A DNA stretch of 32,412 nucleotides from Ardenticatenales bacterium. GTDB taxonomy: Bacteria; Chloroflexota; Anaerolineae; Epilineales; Epilineaceae. Location: positions 1-32,412 of the forward strand of contig JADYYS010000025.1 of the NCBI GenBank assembly GCA_020853525.1, read 5' to 3'. How positions within the stretch are numbered: position 1 is the stretch's first letter; each line of letters starts with the position of its first letter. The notes beneath the pieces are model-generated. The model was given only the letters and a program-made list of their open reading frames with translations. It made no database searches and had not been told where the DNA came from. Shown here piece by piece: positions 1 through 11,465 of the stretch. A program made the translations under genes and the position numbers.

Positions 1-123
<123 letters not shown>

Positions 124-145
124 TTCCCTCTCTCCTCGCTCACTA

Positions 146-185
146 TGTCTGGAACTGTTAGGCTGTGTCTGGAACGGTTAGGCCT
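146..185. repeat. 20-bp tandem duplication across the fusA stop codon
   Basis: Two adjacent 20-bp units, 146-165 and 166-185, share tgtctggaac-gttaggc and differ at one base in that core. The second unit contains the fusA stop codon (178-180 on the reverse strand), and the first repeats the same TAA-containing sequence downstream of it. The duplication makes up much of the fusA-tuf spacer. No function is evident; it could be replication slippage. Confidence 0.75.
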
Positions 186-2262
186 TGGCCCTCTCGGCGG
201 CCACGGCTTGACTGACCTTCTCCGGCACCCGCTCGTAGCGGGCGAACTCCATCGTGAACGTACCCCGGCCCTGGGTCATCGACCGCAGGTCCGATGCATA
301 GCCGAACATCTCGGCCAACGGCAGGAACGCGCGGATGCTCGTCACGCCGCCGGCGCGCGGGTCCATCGCGTCGATCTGACCGCGGCGGCTATTGAGGTCG
401 CCCATGACGTCCCCGGTGTACTCTTCCGGCACGACGGCCTCGACCTTCATCACCGGCTCGAGCAGGATCGACTTGCCCTTCTGCAACGCTTCCTTCACCG
501 CGAGGCTGGCCGCGACCTTGAACGCCGCCTCGCTCGAGTCGACGTCATGATACGAGCCGTCCTTCAGCGCGACATGGACATCCACGACGGCAAAGCCGGA
601 CAACAGGCCCGTCTTCAGCGCCTCGCGCGTCCCCGCCTCGATGGGCGCGATGTACTCCCGCGGAATGTTCACGCCGACCGTCGCATTCTCGAACGTGATC
701 CCGCCGCCCGGCGCGTTGGGCGTCATGTCGATGATCACGTGGCCGTACTGACCGCGACCGCCGGTCTGGCGGACAAACCGCCCCTCGACCTTCAGCGCCG
801 GCTGCGTGATCGTCTCGCGATACGCCACCTGCGGCCGGCCCACGTTGGCCTGGACGCGGAACTCGCGGCGCATCCGGTCGACGATCACCTCGAGGTGCAG
901 CTCGCCCATCCCGTAGATGAGCGTCTGCCCGGTCTCCTGATCATTGCGGATCTGGAACGTCGGGTCTTCCTCGGCCAGGCGCGCCATCGCCTCGATCATC
1001 TTGTCGTTGTCGGCCTTCGACTTCGGCTCGATGGCCACATGGATGACCGGATCCGGGAACTCGATCGGTTCGAGCATGATCGGCTTGTCCGGGTCGCACA
1101 GCGTGTCGCCCGTCGTCAGATCCTTGGGGCCGATGATCGCCGCGATGTCGCCGGCCGTCACGCCCTTGATCTCCTCGCGCGAGTTCGCATGCATGAGCAC
1201 GAGCCGGCCGAGCCGCTCCGTGCGGTTGCGCGAAACGTTCAGGATCTTGTCGCCCGTGTTCACCGCACCGCTGTACACCCGGATGAACGCCAGCTTGCCG
1301 ACGAACGGATCCGTGACGATCTTGAACACGAGCGCGCAGAACGGCTCGTTCTTGTCCGGATTGCGCACGAGCTCGACACCTTCGCCCGGCTCGGTCCCCG
1401 TCACCGGCGGCACGTCGACCGGACTTGGCAGGTAGTCGATCACGGCATCGAGCAGCGGCTGCACGCCCTTGTTCCGGAGCGCCGTACCGCACAGGACCGG
1501 CACGACCGCGTTCGCCAGCGTCGCACGGCGGATCGCCCGCTTGAGCGTCGGCGCGTCGGGGTGCTGGCCGTCCAGGAACATCATCATCAGCTCGTCGTCG
1601 AACTCGGCGACCCCTTCGACGAGCTTCTCGCGCTGCGCCTCGGCCTCGGCGAGCAACCGCGGCTCGACGTCGCCGATCTCGGGCTTTGCCCCCAGATCCT
1701 CGTCCGTCCAGACCCACTGCCGCATCTCGACCAGATCGACGAGGCCGATGTAGTCGGCTTCGATGCCGATCGGCATCTGGATCCGCACCGGCTTGGCGCC
1801 GAGGCGATCGATGATCATCTGAACGGTCCGGTCCATGTCGGCGCCGGTGCGGTCCATCTTGTTTACGAAGCAGATGCGCGGCACTTCGTACTTGTCCGCC
1901 TGCCGCCACACCGTCTCCGACTGCGGCTCGACACCGGCGACGGCATCGAAGACGACGACACCTCCGTCGAGGACGCGCAGGCTGCGCTGGACCTCGACCG
2001 TGAAGTCGATGTGGCCCGGCGTGTCGATCAGGTTGATCTTGTGCCCGTCCCACTCGGCCGTCGTCGCTGCCGCGGTGATCGTGATACCGCGCTCGCGCTC
2101 CTGGGCCATCCAGTCCATCGTCGCGGTCCCGTCATGCACCTCGCCGATCTTGTAGGTCCGGCCGGTGTAGTACAGGATGCGCTCCGACGTCGTGGTCTTG
2201 CCGGCGTCGATGTGCGCGATGATCCCGATGTTGCGGGTTCGCGATAGGTTCTCGTCAGCCAT
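178..2262 (-). CDS. fusA: Elongation factor G
   Basis: This is a full-length (694 aa) EF-G, the GTPase that drives translocation of tRNA and mRNA on the ribosome. The G1 motif AHIDAGKTT lies at about residues 16-24, followed by the DTPGH (G3) and NKMD (G4) motifs, and the C-terminal domains are intact (for example the [15 protein letters not shown] segment typical of domain V). The ATG at 2262 is chosen; a GTG directly before it (2265) is also in frame. The Shine-Dalgarno GGGAG sits 8 bases before the ATG and 5 before the GTG. The gene follows rpsG in the streptomycin operon and is co-transcribed with it. Confidence 0.98.
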   Translation of the reverse strand: MADENLSRTRNIGIIAHIDAGKTTTSERILYYTGRTYKIGEVHDGTATMDWMAQERERGITITAAATTAEWDGHKINLIDTPGHIDFTVEVQRSLRVLDGGVVVFDAVAGVEPQSETVWRQADKYEVPRICFVNKMDRTGADMDRTVQMIIDRLGAKPVRIQMPIGIEADYIGLVDLVEMRQWVWTDEDLGAKPEIGDVEPRLLAEAEAQREKLVEGVAEFDDELMMMFLDGQHPDAPTLKRAIRRATLANAVVPVLCGTALRNKGVQPLLDAVIDYLPSPVDVPPVTGTEPGEGVELVRNPDKNEPFCALVFKIVTDPFVGKLAFIRVYSGAVNTGDKILNVSRNRTERLGRLVLMHANSREEIKGVTAGDIAAIIGPKDLTTGDTLCDPDKPIMLEPIEFPDPVIHVAIEPKSKADNDKMIEAMARLAEEDPTFQIRNDQETGQTLIYGMGELHLEVIVDRMRREFRVQANVGRPQVAYRETITQPALKVEGRFVRQTGGRGQYGHVIIDMTPNAPGGGITFENATVGVNIPREYIAPIEAGTREALKTGLLSGFAVVDVHVALKDGSYHDVDSSEAAFKVAASLAVKEALQKGKSILLEPVMKVEAVVPEEYTGDVMGDLNSRRGQIDAMDPRAGGVTSIRAFLPLAEMFGYASDLRSMTQGRGTFTMEFARYERVPEKVSQAVAAERAKA

Positions 2263-2322
2263 CACTCAAGCTCCCATGCGCGCCGATGAGCCGGCGCGCC
2301 GATCTGCGTTCCATCGGGCGAA

Positions 2323-2793
2323 CTACCAACGGTAATGCGCAAACGCCTTGTTCGCATCGGCCATGCGGTGGGTCTCCTCGCGCTTGCGCACGGTCGCCCC
2401 CTGCCCGTTGGCCGCATCCATCAACTCTCCGGCGAGCTTGCTGCTCATCCCCTTGCCGCTGCGCTTGCGCGACACGCCGATGATCCAGCGCATGCCGAGC
2501 GCGACGCGTCGATCCGGCCGAACCTCGACCGGCACCTGATACGTCGACCCACCCACGCGCCGCGGCTTGACCTCGACGAGCGGCATGACGTTGCGCATCG
2601 CCTGCTCGAACACCTCGACGGCCGGGCGCTTCAACCGCTGCTCGATCGTGTCGAACGCGTCATACATGATCCGCTCGGCGGTCGACTTCTTGCCGCCGAC
2701 CATCAGCCGATTGATGAACGCGCCGACCAGACGGTTGTCGTACCGTGCATCGGGCGGCGTCTCACGCTTGGGCGGTCGTGTTCGTCGAGGCAT
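2323..2793 (-). CDS. rpsG: 30S ribosomal protein S7
   Basis: The 156-aa protein has the standard length and sequence of S7, the primary binder of the 3' major domain of 16S rRNA. Recognisable segments include [10 protein letters not shown] at the start, [28 protein letters not shown] and a C-terminus ending [10 protein letters not shown]. The ATG at 2793 is preceded by AAGGAG about 11 bases upstream. It lies between rpsL and fusA as in the classical str operon, but the rpsL-rpsG spacer is long (232 bp) and contains a strong stem-loop, which could allow separate control of S7. Confidence 0.98.
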   Translation of the reverse strand: MPRRTRPPKRETPPDARYDNRLVGAFINRLMVGGKKSTAERIMYDAFDTIEQRLKRPAVEVFEQAMRNVMPLVEVKPRRVGGSTYQVPVEVRPDRRVALGMRWIIGVSRKRSGKGMSSKLAGELMDAANGQGATVRKREETHRMADANKAFAHYRW

Positions 2794-2865
2794 GTCTGAA
2801 GGGTCTCCTTACTCACCGCCCCACCGATCGGGGCCCGTCTCGATCACGGTCACCGGACAGAGAAA

Positions 2866-2925
2866 GATCCCGAGTGTTGGCCGCCGATCGCCCCTCCGGG
2901 AGGGAACCATGCGACGCTCGGGATC
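2866..2925 (-). promoter_or_regulatory. Stem-loop in the rpsL-rpsG spacer (attenuator or S7 control site?)
   Basis: Arms 2866-2877 and 2914-2925 form a 12-bp inverted repeat with one mismatch. A smaller stem (2892-2896 with 2900-2904) lies in its loop. In the direction of transcription the outer stem is followed by TTTCTCT, so it resembles a leaky terminator. In E. coli the S12-S7 intercistronic RNA is the binding site for S7 autoregulation. The position matches that role, but the role here is inference. No gene is visible in the spacer 2794-3025. Confidence 0.5.
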
Positions 2926-3025
2926 TGACGCGGATGCACCCTCTTTTCAGAGGGCCACACCGGTTTGGGAAGCCACGAACAGCACCCCACCTGGTGCGGT
3001 GATGGAATCACCACAGCGGCTCGGA

Positions 3026-3448
3026 CTACTTCTTGGCCTTGGGCCGCTTGGCACCGTACTTCGACCGACCGCGCCGCCGCTTGTCGACGCCGTTGGCGTC
3101 GAGTGCGCCGCGGACGATGTGATAGCGCACGCCGGGAAGATCCTTCACGCGACCGCCGCGAATCAGGACGGTCGAGTGCTCCTGCAGGTTGTGTCCTTCA
3201 CCCGGAATGTAGGCCGTGACCTCCATCCCGTTCGAAAGCCGAACACGCGCCACCTTCCGCAGCGCGGAATTCGGCTTCTTGGGCGTCTGCGTGCGGACGA
3301 TCGTGCACACGCCCCGCTTCTGCGGTGCTCCACCGGTGTCGACCAAGCGACGCCGGAACGTGTTGAACGCAAACCGCAGCGCCGGCGCCTTCGTCTTCTT
3401 CACTTGCTTCGTGCGGCCCTTGCGGACCAACTGATTGATCGTCGGCAC
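3026..3448 (-). CDS. rpsL: 30S ribosomal protein S12
   Basis: The 140-aa protein is S12, part of the decoding centre. The GTG at 3448 is chosen because it gives the universal N-terminus (M)[10 protein letters not shown], has GGAG six to seven bases upstream, and lies about 40 bases after a strong promoter; an upstream in-frame start near 3487 would sit at the transcription start. The [11 protein letters not shown] segment and the [13 protein letters not shown] loop, sites of streptomycin-resistance mutations in other bacteria, look wild type. An extra segment around residues 14-27 ([12 protein letters not shown]...) is of the kind seen in Gram-positive-type S12. It opens the rpsL-rpsG-fusA-tuf operon. 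Confidence 0.98.
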   Translation of the reverse strand: MPTINQLVRKGRTKQVKKTKAPALRFAFNTFRRRLVDTGGAPQKRGVCTIVRTQTPKKPNSALRKVARVRLSNGMEVTAYIPGEGHNLQEHSTVLIRGGRVKDLPGVRYHIVRGALDANGVDKRRRGRSKYGAKRPKAKK

Positions 3449-3495
3449 TGGAGTCTCCGCTGAGCGTCGGGTGCCGTTCGCAGGCACGAAGGGAA

Positions 3496-3524
3496 AGAAT
3501 ACTGCAGGGCACGCTGCACGTCAA
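3496..3524 (-). promoter_or_regulatory. Sigma70-type promoter of the rpsL operon
   Basis: On the reverse strand TTGACG (3519-3524) is separated by exactly 17 bp from TATTCT (3496-3501). Transcription would start near 3489, about 40 nt before the rpsL GTG. It lies in the 129-bp rpoB-rpsL spacer, where rpoC would normally be, so the ribosomal genes need not depend on rpoB transcription. Confidence 0.7.
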
Positions 3525-3577
3525 GAAATGCGCACCACACGCGTCGCGTCCCGCAGGAACGGCGACGACCGCGTCGC

Positions 3578-7543
<3,966 letters not shown>

Positions 7544-7618
7544 GCCGTGCTCGCTCCTTTAACCGCCGACCGGGCCGGTACGCGAATGGGCTGCGTCCGG
7601 CCGGGATGCAACCGTAGT

Positions 7619-7647
7619 AGCATACGCATCGGGAGGTCGACTGTCAA
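7619..7647 (-). promoter_or_regulatory. Sigma70-type promoter of rpoB
   Basis: The reverse strand carries TTGACA (7642-7647), a 17-bp spacer and TATGCT (7619-7624). The predicted start of transcription is near 7612, about 70 nt before the rpoB ATG. A consensus -35 with ideal spacing in GC-rich DNA makes a chance match unlikely. Confidence 0.72.
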
Positions 7648-7701
7648 CAGCAACAGCCGACGCCCGCCGGGACCGATGCCGACCGTGGCCGGCGCCTGCC
7701 G

Positions 7702-7710
7702 TGCTATACT
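7702..7710 (+). promoter_or_regulatory. Extended -10 promoter element for the NYN gene
   Basis: TGCTATACT (7702-7710) is an extended -10 (TGn plus TATACT). No clear -35 is present. Transcription would start near 7717 and run into the NYN/LOTUS gene at 7864. Confidence 0.5.
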
Positions 7711-7863
7711 GCCAGCCGGAGGCGAAGGAATGGGCCCGGCGCGCAAGGTTGCGCGGGTTCCGTCCTTGATCGCCCCGCTCCCAACTTCGCGGTTCCCCCC
7801 TGTGCCCACCCATACGGCGGGCGGCGGGCACACCGCGCATCACACCAAAGGAATCTCTCCCCC

Positions 7864-9000
7864 GTGGAATCTGACAATCGCTCGTTCGGCGGACCGGACG
7901 TGGCGGTGTTCATCGACTTCGAGAACATCTACATCTCCGTCCGCAACCGCTACGACGCCAGCCCCAACTTCGAGTCCATCATGGAGCTGGCGCAGCGCTA
8001 CGGGCGCGTGACGATCGCTCGCGCCTACGCCGACTGGTATCGCTACCCCCGCGTCACGAACGCACTCTACGCCAACGCCATCGAGCCCATGTACGTCCCG
8101 ACCTACCACTACGACCGCGACGAGGGCCGAACGGGTCGGGCGATCAAGAACAGCGTCGACATGTACCTCTGCATCGACATGATGAAGACGCTGCATGCCT
8201 TCGGGAACATCGGCACCTATGTCCTCGTCACCGGGGACCGCGACTTCATCCCGCTCGTCAACGCGATCCGCCAGCAGGGCAAGCGGACCGTCGTCATCGG
8301 CGTGGCCCAGGCGACGGCCAACCACCTGGCGCAATCGGCCGACGAGTTCCTCTTCTACAGTCAGGTCGACGAGGACATCGTCAACGCCGCCGACAAGGTG
8401 GAGCGCGATCCGTACGAGGTTCTCGTCGAAGCCGTGCGCGCCGCGCGCGAGCGCGGGCACGTCTCGACGCTGGCGACGCTCAAGCTCGTCATGCTCGAGC
8501 TCGTGCCGAGCTTCGACGAGACGAAGACGAAGGACCGGCGCGGTCGCCTGGTCGGGAGCTTCAAGGACTTCGTCCGCGAGGCGGAGCGCCGCAAGCTGGT
8601 GCAGATCTTCTCGAGCGGGTCCGTGAACGAGGTCCTCCTGCCGGGCGAGGACCCGTATGCCGTAAGCCAGTTCGCGCCCGACATGCCGGCCGCGGAGACC
8701 ACGGTCACCGAGGAGGACGTCGACGACGCCGAGCTCGACGCCGCCAAGCTCACGACGAAGGACTGGGCGGTGTTCGAGGAGGCGCTCCGGCAGTTCACCG
8801 AACCGGTGCTCTTCATCCAGATCTACGACGCGCTGAGAGGTCTGCGGAACAAGGAGATCATCGATCTGTCCAACCAGGACATCAAGGCGATGATCAAGAT
8901 CGCGATCAACGAGGGACTGCTCGTCCGCACGACGCGCGGCCCGCACGCGTACTACCAGATCGCGGCCGACAAGCCGTTCCAGCCGGTGATCGCCGGTTAG
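7864..9000 (+). CDS. NYN-domain (LabA/DUF88-like) RNase with LOTUS and winged-helix domains
   Basis: The N-terminal part (about 12-165) is a NYN/PIN-like nuclease domain: FIDFEN (16-21), the aspartates of the SVDMYLCIDM helix, and VTGDRDF (122-128), which together supply the acidic metal-binding site of the family. Residues 182-247 resemble an OST-HTH/LOTUS domain, a fold linked to RNA binding. An acidic linker (TVTEEDVDDAELD) leads to a second winged-helix-like domain at about 301-370. The start is a GTG with AAGGA about 11 bases upstream. It is a likely cytoplasmic RNA-processing or decay enzyme, substrate unknown. It is divergent from rpoB and followed after 64 bp by a secreted-protein gene. 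Confidence 0.88.
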   Translation: MESDNRSFGGPDVAVFIDFENIYISVRNRYDASPNFESIMELAQRYGRVTIARAYADWYRYPRVTNALYANAIEPMYVPTYHYDRDEGRTGRAIKNSVDMYLCIDMMKTLHAFGNIGTYVLVTGDRDFIPLVNAIRQQGKRTVVIGVAQATANHLAQSADEFLFYSQVDEDIVNAADKVERDPYEVLVEAVRAARERGHVSTLATLKLVMLELVPSFDETKTKDRRGRLVGSFKDFVREAERRKLVQIFSSGSVNEVLLPGEDPYAVSQFAPDMPAAETTVTEEDVDDAELDAAKLTTKDWAVFEEALRQFTEPVLFIQIYDALRGLRNKEIIDLSNQDIKAMIKIAINEGLLVRTTRGPHAYYQIAADKPFQPVIAG

Positions 9001-9064
9001 GAGGGGCACGCGGCCAGCCAGCAGCCGAGGAAGAACGGCGCCGATAACGTTGGGAGGGATCACG

Positions 9065-10702
9065 ATGCAGCCTGCACCGGTTTCAAGGACCCGCGGCATC
9101 GAACATGACGCGCACCCGATTGCCGCAAGGCCTTCGCGGATCCGATCGCTGCGCGCCTCCGTCGCTCTCGCGATCGGCGTCGGCGGGATCGGCGTCGCCG
9201 CCGCCGGGGCCGTCGCTTTCGGCTTCCGCGCGATCCCGCCGGTGGCCGCCAGCTCGGAGCGCGTGCTGAGCTCGAAGCCCTATGAGTGCCGCCCCGACAC
9301 CGCACCTTGCCAACGCGTGGCGAATCCGTTCATTCGCGCGGACGTCAACCCGTTCGGCGGCTTCTCCCTCGGGACGACGGGCGGCGACCCCGGGACGACG
9401 CTGGACGACGACCTCGGGTTGCTGTACGGCTTCGTGCCGGGAGGGGCATCGAGCACGGGCTCCGGCTACGTCACCGTCCGGATCAGCGGCCCGAACGGCG
9501 TCGACGACTTCGCGGCGCAGGACGCGGTTGATCTCGTTTCACAGGTCGAAGATGCCACTTCGGTGCGCACGGTCTGGAACCGGCGGACCATGCACCGCGT
9601 CGTGATCACGCAGACGCTGTCGGCGGTCCACAACCCGTACAGCGGCCGGCCCGACCTGCTGGACATGCGCTGGCAGGTCACGAACCGGGACAGCGTCGAC
9701 CTTTCCATCGGCCTGCGTTCGCTGCTCGACATCCAGATCGGCGCGAACGACGGCGCACCGTACTTCGTGCCCGGTGTGGGCACGCTGACGTTCGAGCAGC
9801 AGTTCTCCGGTGCGCAGGTGCCGCCGTTCTGGATCGCGTTCCAGGCGGCCGACTTCGACCCGAGCTTCCTCCGGGGCCTCGGCCTCGTCCGTGACGCCGG
9901 CGTCACGGCGCCCGACGACCTGATCGTGGCGAACTGGCGCAAGATCCAGGAGCAGCCGTTCGACTACACCGTCGATGCGACGCGGGTCATCACCGGCGAC
10001 AGCGCCGTCGCCCTCCTGTGGCGACCGCGGTCGGTCCGGCCCGGCGAGAGCTTCGAGATCAACACACGCTACGGCATCGCCGCCAATCGCGGCGGCCGGG
10101 CGTTCGTGGCGGCTCCGGTGCTCGTCGACTGCGGCACGTCGTTCGAGGCGGCGCTGTTCCTGTCGAACTTCGACCTCGCGCCGCTGAACGGCGGTCGCGC
10201 GACGATCACGCTGCCGGCCGGCATCACGCTCGCGCCCGGCGAGACCGCCGAGAAGTCGCTCGGCTCGATCGCGCCGGCCGACACGGGCTCGGTCGTCTGG
10301 CAGCTGCAGGTGGCGCCCGGCACGGTCGGTCCGCGGCAGATCCGAACGGTGTCGGTGTTCGACGGCGGCCGCACGTTCGAGACGAGCGCCGACCTCACCG
10401 TGCAGTGCATCGCCCCGCCGCCGACGGCGACCCCGGCGCCGACGTCGACCCCGGCCCCGACCGCCACGCCGCTCGCCATCGATCCGGGCGTCTGCGACTG
10501 GGTGTACGGCCGCGTGCCGCGCGTCGTAATCGAGGCGGCGCTGGCCAACCCGGACCGCGTGTACGGCTGGAACAAGCCGCAGAACCCGAACGCGCCGGTC
10601 TCGCCCGTCAACCCGCTCCGGCGACGACTGACCCTGTCGAACCGCGGCGTGCCCTATCACCCGATGAGCAACCCGGTGGTGTTCAAGGCCGGCTGCCAGT
10701 GA
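9065..10702 (+). CDS. Secreted or membrane-tethered protein of unknown function
   Basis: The 545-aa product has a basic N-terminus and a hydrophobic segment at about residues 27-55, which is either a long signal peptide or a membrane anchor. The middle (about 70-450) looks beta-rich and I do not recognise its family. A Pro/Thr/Ala linker (PTATPAPTSTPAP...) at about 453-472 precedes a short C-terminal cysteine-containing region (CDWVYGRV... ending in GCQ). The ATG at 9065 is chosen because GGGAGG lies seven bases upstream; an in-frame TTG at 9050 is less likely. Such linkers are common in Chloroflexota surface proteins. An extracytoplasmic location is inferred; no function can be assigned. Confidence 0.8.
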   Translation: MQPAPVSRTRGIEHDAHPIAARPSRIRSLRASVALAIGVGGIGVAAAGAVAFGFRAIPPVAASSERVLSSKPYECRPDTAPCQRVANPFIRADVNPFGGFSLGTTGGDPGTTLDDDLGLLYGFVPGGASSTGSGYVTVRISGPNGVDDFAAQDAVDLVSQVEDATSVRTVWNRRTMHRVVITQTLSAVHNPYSGRPDLLDMRWQVTNRDSVDLSIGLRSLLDIQIGANDGAPYFVPGVGTLTFEQQFSGAQVPPFWIAFQAADFDPSFLRGLGLVRDAGVTAPDDLIVANWRKIQEQPFDYTVDATRVITGDSAVALLWRPRSVRPGESFEINTRYGIAANRGGRAFVAAPVLVDCGTSFEAALFLSNFDLAPLNGGRATITLPAGITLAPGETAEKSLGSIAPADTGSVVWQLQVAPGTVGPRQIRTVSVFDGGRTFETSADLTVQCIAPPPTATPAPTSTPAPTATPLAIDPGVCDWVYGRVPRVVIEAALANPDRVYGWNKPQNPNAPVSPVNPLRRRLTLSNRGVPYHPMSNPVVFKAGCQ

Positions 10703-10811
10703 TACCGATCGCCGTGCCCCGCCTCCGGTTCGCGCAACGACGCGCGAGCGCATCCCCGATCCCGCGCCCGACCTGCGCCGGACCCGAATGCCTGCGCCGG
10801 GCCGAGGCGCG

Positions 10812-11465
10812 GTGACGCACATCAAGTGGACGGGCGTCACGCGCCCGGAGGATGCGGCCGCGGCAGCCGAGCTCGGGGTGCAGACCGTGGCATGCGTGTT
10901 CAGCGCCCGGAGTCCGCGTTATGTCACGTCGTCGCAGGCCTGGGCGATCCGTCGCGTCCTGCCGCCGACCGTCCGCTTCGTCGGCGTGTTCGTCGACACC
11001 CCGTCGCCCCTCATCCAGCGGATCGTCGACCAGTGCCAACTGGACGCGGCGCAGCTCTTCGGCAGTGAGCCGCGGGCCGAGGTCGAGGCCATCACGCCGT
11101 ACGCATTCAAGGGCGTGACGGTGCGCACCGTTGCCGCCATCGACGCCGCGGCCAAGACCTACGGCCGCCGCACGAAGGAAACGGGCTGGCCGACGCTCAT
11201 GCTCCAACTCGCCGGCGACGTTGCCAAGCGCTGGTCGGCGGTGGCGGCGACGGCGGAGCGCTTCCCGATACTCCTGGCCGGCGAGAGGCTCACCCCGCAG
11301 ACCATTCCCGGTGCGCTCCACGAGGTCGGGCCATGGGGCGTCGACGTCTGGGAGAGCGTCGAGACCGAACCCGGCGTGCTCGACCGCGCCAAGCTGGCCG
11401 CGGTGATCGACGCCGTGCGCGCGTTCGACACGCAGGGGCTGCGCCGCTCGCCCGCCGGTGCGTAG
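10812..11465 (+). CDS. TrpF-like (phosphoribosylanthranilate isomerase family) protein, probably non-catalytic
   Basis: The 217-aa product follows PRA isomerase from end to end: a first-strand motif, TRPEDAAAA, SPRYV, VGVFVD, AAQLFGSE (usual QLHGDE), ILLAGERLTPQTI (usual LAGGLNPENV) and VDVWESVETEPG (usual VDVSSGVE.sPG). The key residues are altered. The catalytic cysteine of KICG is replaced (IKWTG), the catalytic aspartate of LLD is replaced (MLQL), and the glycine-rich phosphate loop GGTG is absent. It is therefore unlikely to isomerise PRA. No other trp genes are nearby. GTG 10812 is chosen by homology (an in-frame ATG exists at 10788); GAGG lies four bases upstream. It overlaps the next gene by 8 bp, so the two are probably translated together. 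Confidence 0.78.
   Translation: MTHIKWTGVTRPEDAAAAAELGVQTVACVFSARSPRYVTSSQAWAIRRVLPPTVRFVGVFVDTPSPLIQRIVDQCQLDAAQLFGSEPRAEVEAITPYAFKGVTVRTVAAIDAAAKTYGRRTKETGWPTLMLQLAGDVAKRWSAVAATAERFPILLAGERLTPQTIPGALHEVGPWGVDVWESVETEPGVLDRAKLAAVIDAVRAFDTQGLRRSPAGA

Larger units (their letters stand above)
7544..7863. other. Divergent control region between rpoB and the NYN gene
   Basis: This 320-bp gap holds no credible gene. It contains the rpoB promoter on the reverse strand (7619-7647), an extended -10 element for the plus strand (7702-7710), a leader of about 70 nt for rpoB and a leader of about 145 nt for the NYN gene. No operator-like repeat was noticed. Confidence 0.7.

Noticed and set aside
3449-3487. 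Longer S12 start giving 13 extra residues
   Set aside because: The upstream start would coincide with the predicted transcription start and lacks homology; GTG 3448 gives the universal PTINQL start.
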